This document shows positions 15,894 to 23,362 of a stretch of 36,909 nucleotides of DNA, one piece after another. Numbering within the stretch: the stretch's first letter is position 1; each line of letters opens with the position of its first letter. The stretch comes from a virus. The position numbers and the translations under genes were made by a program. The notes under the pieces are model-generated. The model did not search any database. It saw only the letters and a program-made list of their open reading frames with translations, and was not told where the DNA came from. Location: the IMG/VR virus record IMGVR_UViG_3300021957_000128, positions 1 to 36,909 of that record, one strand, 5' to 3'.

Positions 15894-16138
15894 GCAAGCA
15901 TTCCCTGAAATCCAAGCGCAGGCACCCCGACGCGATTCGTGAGCGCTTCGAAGTGGGCCACATAACGTTTGAAATCTGCGACCACCCAGAAGACGGCAGG
16001 ACGTTTGCGCTGATCGCCGGCCAAGCGCTGGAGGCGAAAGACCGCCGCCCGCTGTTCACTGGCTACGTCAAGAAGGGCATGGCCACACAGCTTCGCAAGC
16101 TGGCACACCGATTCGATGAAATGGAGGAAAAGCTATGA
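15890..16138 (+). CDS. Small basic early protein, unknown
   Basis: 82 aa from GTG overlapping the previous stop by 4 bp (GTGA). The basic N-terminus (KHSLKSKRRHPDAIRERF) precedes an alternating beta-like section (HITFEICDHPEDGRTFALIAG) and a helix (QLRKLAHRFDEMEEKL). Possibly nucleic-acid binding because of the basic start. Unassigned. Confidence 0.55.
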   Translation: MSKHSLKSKRRHPDAIRERFEVGHITFEICDHPEDGRTFALIAGQALEAKDRRPLFTGYVKKGMATQLRKLAHRFDEMEEKL

Positions 16139-16323
16139 GCGACGATGCTAAGACTTACGCTGAGCGCATACGCCAAAGGGCTGTAATGATGAAAAAGGAT
16201 TTACGCAGAACGCCAGTCAGCTTGAGCGAAAGCCAGAGAGACGCTTTTGTTCTGACATTTGCGACACATTGCCAAGCAATCATAACGCATTGCGAGCATA
16301 TGAAAAGGGAGGAAAATCTATGA
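16135..16323 (+). CDS. Small early protein, unknown
   Basis: 62 aa, ATG overlapping the previous stop (ATGA). Polar, helical, with basic clusters (RIRQRAVMMKKDLRR) and a His/Cys-containing C-terminal half (ATHCQAIITHCEHMKREENL). No family recognised. It overlaps the next start by 4 bp, so this block from 15890 to 16652 is translated as a chain. Confidence 0.5.
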   Translation: MSDDAKTYAERIRQRAVMMKKDLRRTPVSLSESQRDAFVLTFATHCQAIITHCEHMKREENL

Positions 16324-16652
16324 CGGAAAGCCTAACACCGCTGGAGCGCTGGAAGGAGCTGGCGATCATCGAGAACGCGCGCATGAAGCGCAGGCTCATT
16401 GGCCGCGATGACATGCACGCGTATGCCCATAAGCCGTGGCCGCTGGAGAAGCTGCGCAAGGAGATTAAGCGCTGCCTGAGCAGGCATGGCGAGCTGTCGG
16501 TGGGCGACTTGTGCAGCATGATCGAGCAAGACGCCGTGCATATCGACATTGGCCTGAAGACCATGCGGGAGCGGCGCACGATCATCAAAACGTCGTTCAT
16601 CGAGGGCCAGCAGCTGTACCGGCTGCGCACGCAGGAAGAGTTCGCTTTCTAG
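16320..16652 (+). CDS. Helical early protein, possible winged helix
   Basis: 110 aa. ATG overlaps the previous stop (ATGA), with GGGAGG upstream. The N-terminus is helical and charged (RWKELAIIENARMKRRL). The C-terminal half, LRKEIKRCLSRHGELSV-GDLCSMIEQDA-LKTMRERRTI, has the helix spacing of a winged-helix DNA-binding domain. If so, it could regulate the early promoters. It closes the first early operon, and P2 follows after 3 bases. Confidence 0.5.
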   Translation: MTESLTPLERWKELAIIENARMKRRLIGRDDMHAYAHKPWPLEKLRKEIKRCLSRHGELSVGDLCSMIEQDAVHIDIGLKTMRERRTIIKTSFIEGQQLYRLRTQEEFAF

Positions 16653-16655
16653 CTC

Positions 16656-16683
16656 TTGCACAATGTTAACGCGGCGTTATAGT
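16656..16683 (+). promoter_or_regulatory. Candidate early promoter P2 (TTGCAC-16-TATAGT)
   Basis: -35 TTGCAC at 16656-16661, a 16-bp spacer, -10 TATAGT at 16678-16683. The -35 hexamer and spacing equal those of P1 at 14033. Both elements also carry ATGTTAAC near the -35/-10 region. It drives the ribbon-helix-helix gene at 16706 and the recombination genes after it. A palindrome in the spacer (16667-16679) suggests repression. Confidence 0.65.
16667..16679 (+). promoter_or_regulatory. Palindromic operator inside P2
   Basis: TAACGC-G-GCGTTA, a perfect 13-bp palindrome with 6-bp arms, fills most of the P2 spacer and overlaps the first two bases of the -10 box. A protein bound here would block RNA polymerase. 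The ribbon-helix-helix protein encoded immediately downstream is the natural candidate, making an autoregulated switch. This link is inferred. Confidence 0.6.
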
Positions 16684-16705
16684 AGCCGGATCAACGGAGG
16701 TAATT

Positions 16706-16867
16706 ATGAACACTGAGATGAAACAACTTGGCTCGCGGATCGATGCCAAGGTATTCGAGGCGCTGCGTGACTTGTCCAAGGAGAAGCGCATAAGCATGGC
16801 GTCGCTGACGCAGATGGCGATACTGCGCCTGCTGGACGAGCATGGTGTGGACGTGCAGCGTGGATGA
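16706..16867 (+). CDS. Ribbon-helix-helix (Arc/CopG-like) regulator
   Basis: 53 aa, ATG five to nine bases after a perfect GGAGG site. The layout is a short beta strand (KQLGSRIDAKVFEAL), a first helix (LRDLSKEKR) and a second helix (SMASLTQMAILRLLDEHG), as in Arc/CopG/MetJ-type repressors. These bind palindromic operators as dimers of dimers. Position directly after P2 and its operator suggests autorepression, and possible control of the other TAACG sites upstream of the small terminase. No toxin partner is adjacent. Confidence 0.7.
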   Translation: MNTEMKQLGSRIDAKVFEALRDLSKEKRISMASLTQMAILRLLDEHGVDVQRG

Positions 16868-17141
16868 TGATTTCACACTGACGCCGGAGCAGCATGCTGA
16901 GATGTCAGCGGTTGCCAGCAACACGATGTCAGAGGCAAACACGCTGATGCGTGACATGATGGCGATTACTGAGCGCACCGAGCTGCCGGATCTCGCCAAG
17001 GTGTATGCGCTGGGCGCTGCGCTGCAATCTGTGATCGGCTTCATGCGTGAAAACGATTGCGACGTGCAGGACGCCATCGCCATGACCATGGGGATCATAT
17101 TTGAGACATACAGCACGCCCGACAAGGAGGACATGCATTGA
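16860..17141 (+). CDS. Acidic early protein, unknown
   Basis: 93 aa from a GTG that overlaps the end of the regulator gene by 8 bp. An upstream ATG in the same frame (16842) lies deeper inside the regulator and is less likely. It is acidic and helical throughout (EQHAEMSAVASNTMSEANTLM, LPDLAKVYALGAALQSV), with Met-rich surfaces. No family recognised. It overlaps the RuvC-like gene by 4 bp and is therefore likely co-translated. Confidence 0.55.
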   Translation: MDDDFTLTPEQHAEMSAVASNTMSEANTLMRDMMAITERTELPDLAKVYALGAALQSVIGFMRENDCDVQDAIAMTMGIIFETYSTPDKEDMH

Positions 17142-17593
17142 GCATCGTGACGTGTGGCATAGACTGCGGTTACCGCACAGGCGGCGTGGCGCTGGTCGGT
17201 GAAAACTGGTCTGAGGTGCATGACCTGCCCGTCTACAGCGAGGGCGGCGTAGACGTCGTGGCGCTGATGGATATTCTCACGTCGGTGGATCGGCTCGATC
17301 ACATATGGATCGAGAAGCAGCAGGCGATGCCAAAGCAGGGCGTGTCCAGCACGTTCAAGCTTGGTTATGCGTTTGGCCAGATCACGACGACCGTGGCGCT
17401 GTCGCGCACGCGCTACACCATGGTGACGCCGGTCGTGTGGAAGCGGGCGATGAATCTGCCAAAGGATAAAGACGCGGCGCGTAGGATGGCGCAGCAGTGG
17501 TTTCCCGATAGGGCGAGCGAGCTGAAGCGCAAGAAGGATGAACACAAAGCAGAGGCGCTACTGATAGCGCTGTATGGAAGGGGGAAGGCGTGA
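17138..17593 (+). CDS. RuvC-like Holliday junction resolvase
   Basis: 151 aa from a TTG start overlapping the previous stop. The RNase H-like fold is visible: D9 in CGIDCGYRTGG, E59 in HIWIEKQQ, and the acidic C-terminal motif D134-x-H136-x2-E139 in DEHKAEALLIALYG, which supplies the metal-binding residues of phage RuvC enzymes. It resolves branched recombination intermediates before packaging. Neighbours (RecE-like exonuclease, SSB-like protein) agree. The rare TTG start suggests modest expression. Confidence 0.85.
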   Translation: MSIVTCGIDCGYRTGGVALVGENWSEVHDLPVYSEGGVDVVALMDILTSVDRLDHIWIEKQQAMPKQGVSSTFKLGYAFGQITTTVALSRTRYTMVTPVVWKRAMNLPKDKDAARRMAQQWFPDRASELKRKKDEHKAEALLIALYGRGKA

Positions 17594-18390
17594 CCATATC
17601 AACAACCATGTCCAACGAGGAATACCACCTGAGCGACGCGCTCAGCGCCTCTGGGGCCAAGACAATCGCCATGAAGTCGCTGGCGCATTACAAATACGCC
17701 GAGCGCAAGGAAAGCAGCGTTTTCGACGTGGGCACGGCCACGCACACATTGGTGTTCGAGCCGAGTTTAGCGTCCACCGTATGGTGCGGGCCGGAGACGC
17801 GGCGCGGCAAGGAGTGGACGCAGCACAAGGCAGAGGCCGACGCCAATGGCGCGCTGCTGCTGACGGAAGGCGATTACAAGATCGCCGTGGACGCGGCAAA
17901 CGCGGTGCGCAGCAACAAGGAGGTGGCCAAGCTGCTATCCGGCGATCTGGTCTGCGAGGCCAGCATATTCGCGAAGGACACGCAGACGGGCGTGGACATG
18001 CGATGCCGTCCAGACGGATGGCGTCGTGACATCGGGGCGCTGATAGATTTGAAGACAACCATAGCTCCAGACCCCGAGGGCTTCAGCAAGCAAATCGCCA
18101 ATTATGGCTATCACATTCAGGAAAGCTTCTACCGCAGGACGATGGGCCTGATCGGGGAGGAGATCGACAGGTTTATCTTCATCAGCGTGGGCAAGGAAGC
18201 GCCTTACCCCGTTGGTGTGTATGAACTTGACTGGCGCACGCTCAACGAGGGCGACGCGGCAGTTCAACACGCGCTGGAGCAATATGCGATAGCGCGTAAT
18301 ACGGGCGTCTGGGATTACGGGTATGGGGAGCTGCAAACGCTCCAGATACCACGCTGGGCGTTCAACTTCACCGCGTCACACGGCGCATAA
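17590..18390 (+). CDS. RecE-like exonuclease (PD-(D/E)XK, YqaJ/Cas4-type)
   Basis: 266 aa from GTG overlapping the previous stop. Motifs: FDVGTATHTLVFEP (H52, residues ~45-58), CEAS (E123), RCRPDGW (D142) and ALIDLKTT (D153, K155), then QIANYGYHIQESFYRR. This series is that of RecE/exonuclease VIII-type 5'-3' exonucleases, which resect DNA ends to give single-stranded tails. No RecT/Erf annealing partner is visible. The SSB-like protein after it may fill that place. Confidence 0.87.
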   Translation: MTISTTMSNEEYHLSDALSASGAKTIAMKSLAHYKYAERKESSVFDVGTATHTLVFEPSLASTVWCGPETRRGKEWTQHKAEADANGALLLTEGDYKIAVDAANAVRSNKEVAKLLSGDLVCEASIFAKDTQTGVDMRCRPDGWRRDIGALIDLKTTIAPDPEGFSKQIANYGYHIQESFYRRTMGLIGEEIDRFIFISVGKEAPYPVGVYELDWRTLNEGDAAVQHALEQYAIARNTGVWDYGYGELQTLQIPRWAFNFTASHGA

Positions 18391-18418
18391 CACAGGCACA
18401 CAACGTCAGGAGACAAAC

Positions 18419-19006
18419 ATGCCAATATCATTCGGAGAATCATCAGACGCGAGCGGCGCGTATATACGGGTCAACCTTCCGCAAAACCGCTGGACGGTTA
18501 ATAAGGGCGGCGATCCCGAAGCCATAGACATGGCCAAGGGTATCGCAATTGACATCGCCAACGTGAAGTTTGGGTGGCTCAAGATCGCCGTCGGAACGCG
18601 TGACTGGCAGGAATGGCCATCGCCATCGCAGCCGCTGCCAAAGCCGACCGAGACGGACGCGGAGGGCAAGCCAGCGTATAAGCAGGGCTTCGACGTGGAC
18701 TGCTGGATGGCCGACGGCACCAAGGCGCAGTTCAGCAACAACTCATACGGCACGGGGCAGTTTATCGCCAAGCTGTACAACCAAGCGGAAAACGCGCCAG
18801 AGTTTGCGCAGGGCATGGTGCCGGTCGTCAGCGTCACGACGTCCACGCCTGTCGTAGTCGGCAAGGGAACGTCATACGATCTGGGCTTTGCCATATCCAA
18901 GTGGATTGCGAAACCCGCAGACAGCACGCCGCCTAAGCCGGAGCCGGTGCCAACCGCAGCGGCACCAGTATCGAGCGTTGTAGACGCAGACGACTTCGGC
19001 TTCTAA
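18419..19006 (+). CDS. SSB-like single-stranded-DNA-binding protein
   Basis: 195 aa, ATG after CAGGAGAC. The body is beta-rich (RVNLPQNRWTVNKGG, FGWLKIAVGTRDWQEW, FDVDCWMADGTKAQFSN), consistent with an OB fold. A Pro-rich linker leads to an acidic tip with a final aromatic residue (DADDFGF), the typical SSB or T7-gp2.5-type tail for recruiting partners. The gene sits between RecE-like and primase-helicase genes. The assignment rests on composition, tail and context, so a recombination-mediator is also possible. Confidence 0.68.
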   Translation: MPISFGESSDASGAYIRVNLPQNRWTVNKGGDPEAIDMAKGIAIDIANVKFGWLKIAVGTRDWQEWPSPSQPLPKPTETDAEGKPAYKQGFDVDCWMADGTKAQFSNNSYGTGQFIAKLYNQAENAPEFAQGMVPVVSVTTSTPVVVGKGTSYDLGFAISKWIAKPADSTPPKPEPVPTAAAPVSSVVDADDFGF

Positions 19007-19016
19007 GGTAACAAGC

Positions 19017-19042
19017 TCCACGCCTGCTTCGGCGGGCGTGGA
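19017..19042 (+). terminator. Intercistronic hairpin with UUCG tetraloop
   Basis: TCCACGCCTGC-TTCG-GCGGGCGTGGA: 11 stacked pairs (one T-G wobble) closed by C(UUCG)G, among the most stable tetraloops known. It lies 10 bases after the SSB-like stop and 22 before the CysH-like start. It has no T-run after it, so it may be a partial terminator, or a 3'-end stabiliser for the upstream RNA. Confidence 0.65.
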
Positions 19043-19064
19043 CACATAAAAACGGGAGAGCGGG

Positions 19065-19826
19065 ATGAGCAAGGAAGTAGAGGAAGACACCATCGCAGTG
19101 TGGTTTAGTTCAGGCGCAGCAAGCGCTGTGGCGGCATATAAGACGCTAAACAAATATGGCATGATCGCCAACGTGCGCGTCATAAATAATCCAGTTGCAG
19201 AGGAAGACGAAGACAATCTGCGCTTTCTGCGTGACGTTGAAAAATGGCTTGGCGTTGAAATAGAGTTTGCGGAAAATCCATCATATCCAAGCCATTCGGC
19301 GGTAGATGTGTGGGCTAAGCGCAAATTTATGTCGGGCGTTGCCGGCGCGCCATGCACCGTTGAGCTGAAGAAACGCGCTCGCCAAATATGGGAGCAAGCT
19401 AATGATCCAGACTGGCATGTGCTTGGCTTTACGCTGGAAGAAAAGCAGCGGCATGACAGATTTGTGCTGACTGAGCGTGATAATGTTATCCCCGTATTAA
19501 TCGACGAAAAGATGACAAAGGCTGACTGCTATATGTTTTTGGCAGATCATGGCATCAAGCCTCCGCGCATTTACGGCATGGGATACCCAAACGCCAACTG
19601 CATAGGCTGCGTCAAGGCAACTTCCCCAACCTACTGGAACCATGTGCGTGAAATGCACCCTGACGTGTTTGACCAGCGAGCAGAGCAATCACGCGATCTC
19701 GGCGCAAGGCTGGTGCGAGTTAACAACGAGCGCATCTTTCTGGACGAGCTATCGCCAGACGTAAGGGGTAAGCCAATGAAAAACTTGGACTTTGAATGCG
19801 GGTTGTTTTGCGAGGAAATCAAATGA
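19065..19826 (+). CDS. CysH-like PP-loop protein (PAPS-reductase family)
   Basis: 253 aa, ATG after GGGAGAGCGGG. A modified PP-loop lies near the start (WFSSGAASAVAAY, residues 13-25). C97 in APCTVELKK, C179/C182 in NCIGCVK and C245 in FECGLFC (resembling the ECGLH active site of CysH) are further family features. CysH reduces activated sulfate. Phage relatives may feed sulfur metabolism or modify nucleic acids. No sulfur-pathway neighbour exists here, so the substrate is open. It is flanked by replication genes, and overlaps the primase start by 4 bp. Confidence 0.78.
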   Translation: MSKEVEEDTIAVWFSSGAASAVAAYKTLNKYGMIANVRVINNPVAEEDEDNLRFLRDVEKWLGVEIEFAENPSYPSHSAVDVWAKRKFMSGVAGAPCTVELKKRARQIWEQANDPDWHVLGFTLEEKQRHDRFVLTERDNVIPVLIDEKMTKADCYMFLADHGIKPPRIYGMGYPNANCIGCVKATSPTYWNHVREMHPDVFDQRAEQSRDLGARLVRVNNERIFLDELSPDVRGKPMKNLDFECGLFCEEIK

Positions 19827-22024
19827 GCGTAAACTATTTTGCAAAGGTACGGGAAAGCGTCGTTTCCGAGATCGGCATGGCTCCGCAGGGGCGTCGCAAC
19901 GAGGCGCTGAACCTAGCGGCATACGCGCTGGGTCGGCACGCGCACATGGACGCCAGCAACATCGACAGCAGCGTCATAGACTTGCACACGGCTGCCAAGG
20001 CAATCGGGCTGCAGGAACACGAGATAAAGGCAACCATTGGCAGCGGGTTCAAGCGGGGCAGCGAAAACCCGAAGACGCTGGAGAACGATGACGCGATGCC
20101 GTTTCAGCCGAGCGAGATGGATCGCCTGATCGTGCGCTTGGCCAGCAAGGATCTGCTGATCCGCGACGAGGAAACGCGCGCCGAGAAAATCGCAAAGGCG
20201 CAGGCAGCGTGGGAGCGCAGCGTGCCGATATCGCGCGAGAACAAGGACGCCGTCAGACCGGCGCTGCTGTACCTGAATAACCGTGGCATGCGAGCAGGCG
20301 TGGCGGAGGGCGTCGCGCGCTTCAGCCCCAGCTTATACGATGGGCCGGCGATACTGTTTCCCGCAACCAACGAGCAGGGCGAGCTGTGCGGCGTGCAATC
20401 GGTGCTGCTGACGCCGGACGGGAAGAAGCGCGAGCATAATAACATCAACAAGTATTCACGCGGATCACTGGTCGGCAATGCCATGCGGATCGGCGACCAG
20501 CACGAGGGCGGCGCGATCATATTGGTCGAGGGGCCAGAGGACGCGCTGAGCGTGCGCCAAGCGATCATGGGCCATGTCGAGGCGACAATCGTCTGCACGT
20601 TTGGCAAGTCTGGCATGAAGACGTTCAACGCGCCACGCGCATCAGACGTCACGATCTGCGCAGACCCCGACTTAGACGTGGAAGCGGTTGCAGACGTGCT
20701 GCGCGGCGACGGCAGCACAGACGTCCACGTCGTGCGCTTCGACGCGCTGGGCGTGGAAAACGTAAAGGACGCCAACGATTACTTGCAGGAAGCCGGCGCG
20801 GAGAAGCTGCGCGAGGCGCTGGCGCTGGCGAAGCCGGTCGAGGAAGTAAAGCAGGAGCGCATCGCAGGCGAGCGCCAGTGGCCAACTGCATACGAGCCAA
20901 TAGATCCCGCGACAATACCGGCGCGGCGGTGGATCTACGGGCAGCATTACGTGCGAGGCCATGTCAGCGTGCTTGCCTCGGCGGGCGGCGTCGGGAAGAC
21001 GTCTCTGCAAATCGTGGAGGCGCTCGCAATCGGAACGGGCAAGCCGCTGCTGGGCGAGGCCATACACGAGCCGTGCAAGGTGTGGATCATCAACCTTGAA
21101 GACCCGCTTGAGGAGATGCAGCGACGCCTTGCGGCGGCGATGCTGCATTACGGCGTCACCGCCAAGGAAATACGGGGGCGCTTGTTCCTCGACGCCGGAA
21201 GGAGCCTCAACATGGTGTTCGCAAACCAAGGGCGCGACGGGATCGAGGTCAACGACGAGATGCTTGACTACATGGCGGCCAAGATCAAGGAGAACGACAT
21301 CGGCATGGTGATGATCGACCCGTGGGTCGGCGCGAACCAGATCAACGAGAACGACAACGTGGCCATGAACGCAGCCGTCGGTGCCGTGCGTAGCGTATGC
21401 GACGAGACAGATTGCGCCGTGGCGCTGGTGCATCACATCCGCAAGGGCAACGGCGACGAGGCGACCATAGATAGCGTCAGGGGCGCGGGGTCGCTGATCG
21501 GGGCGGCGCGTGCGGCGCGGGTCATTAACAAGATCAGCGCGGAAGACGCGCAGAAGCTGGGCGTGTCAGAGGCGGAGAGCCTCGGCATATTCCGCGTGGA
21601 CGACGGCAAGGCAAACTTGGCACCGCCAGCAGCAAAGGCGGTCTACCGGCGCATGGTGGGCGTGCAGCTGCCAAACATGGAATATGTTGGCGTGGCCACT
21701 GAATATGCGATGCCGGATCTCTTCGACGGCGTGTCGGCGCGTGACGCGATGAAGGTGCAGCGCGCGGTGGGCGACGCGGAAACGCAGGGCGAGCCGCTCC
21801 GCGCAAACGTGCAGGCCAAGACGTGGGTCGGCGTCACAGTGGCAGACGTGCTGGGGCTAGACTTGGAGAAGCGACACGAGAAGGCGAAGGCCAAGGCAAT
21901 CGTGGGCAAGTGGATCGAGAACGGCGTGCTGCGCAAGACGTCTGCGCCAAGCAAGCGTGACGGCAGGGAGGTGCCGTGCGTGGTGGTGGGTGAATGGATA
22001 ACGGGAGAGGAGGCTGGGATATGA
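19823..22024 (+). CDS. Toprim-primase / RepA-type (AAA_25) helicase
   Basis: 733 aa, ATG overlapping the previous stop. Domains in order: N-terminal part (~1-180) with QEHEIKATIGSGFKRG; Toprim (~residues 165-325) with ILVEGPEDALSV and CADPDLDVE; P-loop helicase of the RepA/DnaB-like type (~355-590) with Walker A GGVGKTSLQ at ~387 and Walker B MVMIDPWVG at ~494, plus VHHIRKG; C-terminal helix-turn-helix-like end. It would prime and unwind DNA at the origin. The iteron-like array begins ~210 bases after its end, as in plasmids and phages whose initiator gene adjoins the origin. The host polymerase must be used, because none is encoded. Confidence 0.85.
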   Translation: MSVNYFAKVRESVVSEIGMAPQGRRNEALNLAAYALGRHAHMDASNIDSSVIDLHTAAKAIGLQEHEIKATIGSGFKRGSENPKTLENDDAMPFQPSEMDRLIVRLASKDLLIRDEETRAEKIAKAQAAWERSVPISRENKDAVRPALLYLNNRGMRAGVAEGVARFSPSLYDGPAILFPATNEQGELCGVQSVLLTPDGKKREHNNINKYSRGSLVGNAMRIGDQHEGGAIILVEGPEDALSVRQAIMGHVEATIVCTFGKSGMKTFNAPRASDVTICADPDLDVEAVADVLRGDGSTDVHVVRFDALGVENVKDANDYLQEAGAEKLREALALAKPVEEVKQERIAGERQWPTAYEPIDPATIPARRWIYGQHYVRGHVSVLASAGGVGKTSLQIVEALAIGTGKPLLGEAIHEPCKVWIINLEDPLEEMQRRLAAAMLHYGVTAKEIRGRLFLDAGRSLNMVFANQGRDGIEVNDEMLDYMAAKIKENDIGMVMIDPWVGANQINENDNVAMNAAVGAVRSVCDETDCAVALVHHIRKGNGDEATIDSVRGAGSLIGAARAARVINKISAEDAQKLGVSEAESLGIFRVDDGKANLAPPAAKAVYRRMVGVQLPNMEYVGVATEYAMPDLFDGVSARDAMKVQRAVGDAETQGEPLRANVQAKTWVGVTVADVLGLDLEKRHEKAKAKAIVGKWIENGVLRKTSAPSKRDGREVPCVVVGEWITGEEAGI

Positions 22025-22218
22025 CCAAGCTAAACTATATGGCGGTAGCCGTTGACGTGAACGCCAAGCGGAAGGAAGGCGACATCGGGGTGCTGAAGCC
22101 GGTGTTCGCGGATGGCGTTTACGCGGATCAAGCAGACGCTGAAGAAGTGGCCAGCTACATGAAGGAAGAGCGGCCAGATCTGCGTGTGTATGTGGTCGAA
22201 GTGAAGTCCAAGCTATGA
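22021..22218 (+). CDS. Small protein after the primase-helicase, unknown
   Basis: 65 aa, ATG overlapping the previous stop (ATGA). An alternating alpha/beta sequence (YMAVAVDVNAKRKEGDIGV, KPVFADGVYADQADAEEVA, RVYVVEVKSKL) looks like a complete small domain. No family recognised. It stands immediately before the putative origin and may be a replication accessory factor, inferred only from position. Confidence 0.6.
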   Translation: MTKLNYMAVAVDVNAKRKEGDIGVLKPVFADGVYADQADAEEVASYMKEERPDLRVYVVEVKSKL

Positions 22219-22424
22219 GCGCCGTTGGGGGCGTTTCCGCACGTTCCGCACTTACCGCACTTATGGTGCGGCGTGGTGCCGAGGGTGCGGTAAATACGGC
22301 AAGAAATCTTCCGCCGCACCACTTGCATATATATATGCAAGGTGCGGAGAGAAGTGCGGGCGTATTTATTCAAGGTGCGGAGATTGTTTTGATGGGGATG
22401 CTTAGGGGGCGCGGTCATGGTTAA
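22215..22424 (+). CDS. Doubtful ORF across the iteron array
   Basis: 69 codons from ATG overlapping the previous stop by 4 bp, ending 8 bases inside the next gene. The predicted peptide is low-complexity and follows the DNA repeats (RRGAEGAV, PPHHLHIYMQGAERS). The repeats and the 20-bp palindrome explain the sequence better than coding does. I list it because the tight overlaps match the operon style. It may not be made. Confidence 0.25.
   Translation: MSAVGGVSARSALTALMVRRGAEGAVNTARNLPPHHLHIYMQGAERSAGVFIQGAEIVLMGMLRGRGHG
22237..22380 (+). other. Iteron-like array, putative replication origin
   Basis: The core CCGCAC (or its complement GTGCGG) occurs eight times, plus one GTGCCG variant, in 144 bases. 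The first three copies are tandem with a 9-bp period (22237, 22246, 22255). The others are at 22266, 22285, 22314, 22342, 22354 and 22375, and the variant at 22276. AAGGTGCGGAGA appears twice. An AT-rich palindrome (22322-22341) lies inside. Repeats plus AT-rich element next to a primase-helicase gene is the layout of initiator-dependent origins. Function is inferred. Confidence 0.65.
22314..22347 (+). repeat. Extended inverted repeat with a perfect 20-bp palindrome
   Basis: CTTGCATATATATATGCAAG at 22322-22341 is perfectly self-complementary. After a 2-base bulge on the left (CA), CCGCAC (22314-22319) pairs with GTGCGG (22342-22347). The total is 16 pairs. The AT-rich middle (TATATATA) would melt easily. 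It is the centre of the iteron array and a candidate unwinding or cruciform site. Confidence 0.75.
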
Positions 22425-23004
22425 GCATAAAGGGCGTCGGCCTACGGCAAAGCAGATAGCGGCAAAGGGAACGTTCACGATTGGTGAAAGGACGGAGCCT
22501 ATACCGGCGGCAGTCTGGGGTCAGCTGGAGCCGCTGGATCGGGTGGCGAGGGAAATGACAGAGCGGTGGGGTGACACGCTGCCGTCGCTGGTCACGCCGG
22601 ATCTGGCGGGCAAGTTCGAGGCAGCCTATGAGGCGCTGAAGCAGGCGGTCGTTGAGCGTGATGTCGTTAGGACGAACAAGATCGCCACGCAGCTCATGGC
22701 GGGGTGGAAGCGGATGGAAGCGGAAGCGGAGGGCGCGGGGCATAAGCCGCTGTCGCCGCACGCGTGGTGCGTGGAGGTGGAGGGCGGTCAGATCGTGTGC
22801 TTCGCAAGGCAGGGATGCGCGGAGCTGCGCAAGCGGTATCCGCAGTGGGTGGTCTACTCGTTCGAGGATGCCGCGTGCATACTGAAGCAGCACTTCAGCG
22901 AGGCGTTCCTGCAGAAGGCGTTTGAGGCGTTCCCCAACGCGAAGGTGACGCGTGTGGTGGATGGACATGGCAACGATAACATAGAGGATGATATACCATG
23001 GTAA
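22417..23004 (+). CDS. Conserved early protein, unknown
   Basis: 195 aa, ATG 8 bases inside the end of the doubtful ORF. The start is basic (VKHKGRRPTAKQIAAKG). The middle is helical (EMTERWGDTLPSLV, KIATQLMAGWKRMEAEAEG). The C-terminal half is alpha/beta (WCVEVEGGQIVCFARQGCA, YPQWVVYSFEDAACIL). Tail NIEDDIPW is acidic and ends in Trp, like partner-recruiting tails of SSB-type proteins. No family recognised. Context suggests replication or recombination. Confidence 0.6.
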   Translation: MVKHKGRRPTAKQIAAKGTFTIGERTEPIPAAVWGQLEPLDRVAREMTERWGDTLPSLVTPDLAGKFEAAYEALKQAVVERDVVRTNKIATQLMAGWKRMEAEAEGAGHKPLSPHAWCVEVEGGQIVCFARQGCAELRKRYPQWVVYSFEDAACILKQHFSEAFLQKAFEAFPNAKVTRVVDGHGNDNIEDDIPW

Positions 23005-23267
23005 CGAGGGAAGATATTTTACGCACGGCGGGTGAGCTTATCACGGGCGACAGGCAGCGGACATATGGCTCCGCAAAGGCGTCGCACGCGACCATCGCCG
23101 GCATGTGGTCGGCGTATCTCGGCGTAGACGTGACGGAGGTGGACGTGGCGGCGATGATGGTGCTGCTCAAGGTATCGCGGTCGCGGTCAAGCGATCACTC
23201 GGATAACTGGGTGGACGTGTGCGGTTACGCTGCGATAGCGGGCGAATTGGAGGCGTCAGGTGGGTAG
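22998..23267 (+). CDS. DUF6378-like protein (MazG-like helical fold)
   Basis: 89 aa from an ATG overlapping the previous stop by 7 bases. The segments ILRTAGELITGDRQRTYGSA, AGMWSAYLGVDVTEVDVAAMMVLLKVSRS and DNWVDVCGYAAIAGELE match the DUF6378 pattern I know from phages. The four-helix look with acidic residues (E, D, D) recalls nucleotide pyrophosphohydrolases such as MazG, so control of nucleotide pools is possible. It is the last recognisable gene of the early operon, before the non-coding block. Confidence 0.68.
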   Translation: MVTREDILRTAGELITGDRQRTYGSAKASHATIAGMWSAYLGVDVTEVDVAAMMVLLKVSRSRSSDHSDNWVDVCGYAAIAGELEASGG

Positions 23268-23362
23268 GGTAGCCTGCGAGGCGTTTAGGCGTCTCACAGC
23301 GGCTCTACGGGAGCGTGAGGGCGTGTTTAGCCTCTGCGGCAGACACGCCGACGCTCAGACGC

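Noticed and set aside
20672-21436. 254-codon minus-strand frame opposite the primase-helicase
   Set aside because: The + strand shows Toprim and Walker motifs across the same bases; the reverse frame is a by-product of codon bias.
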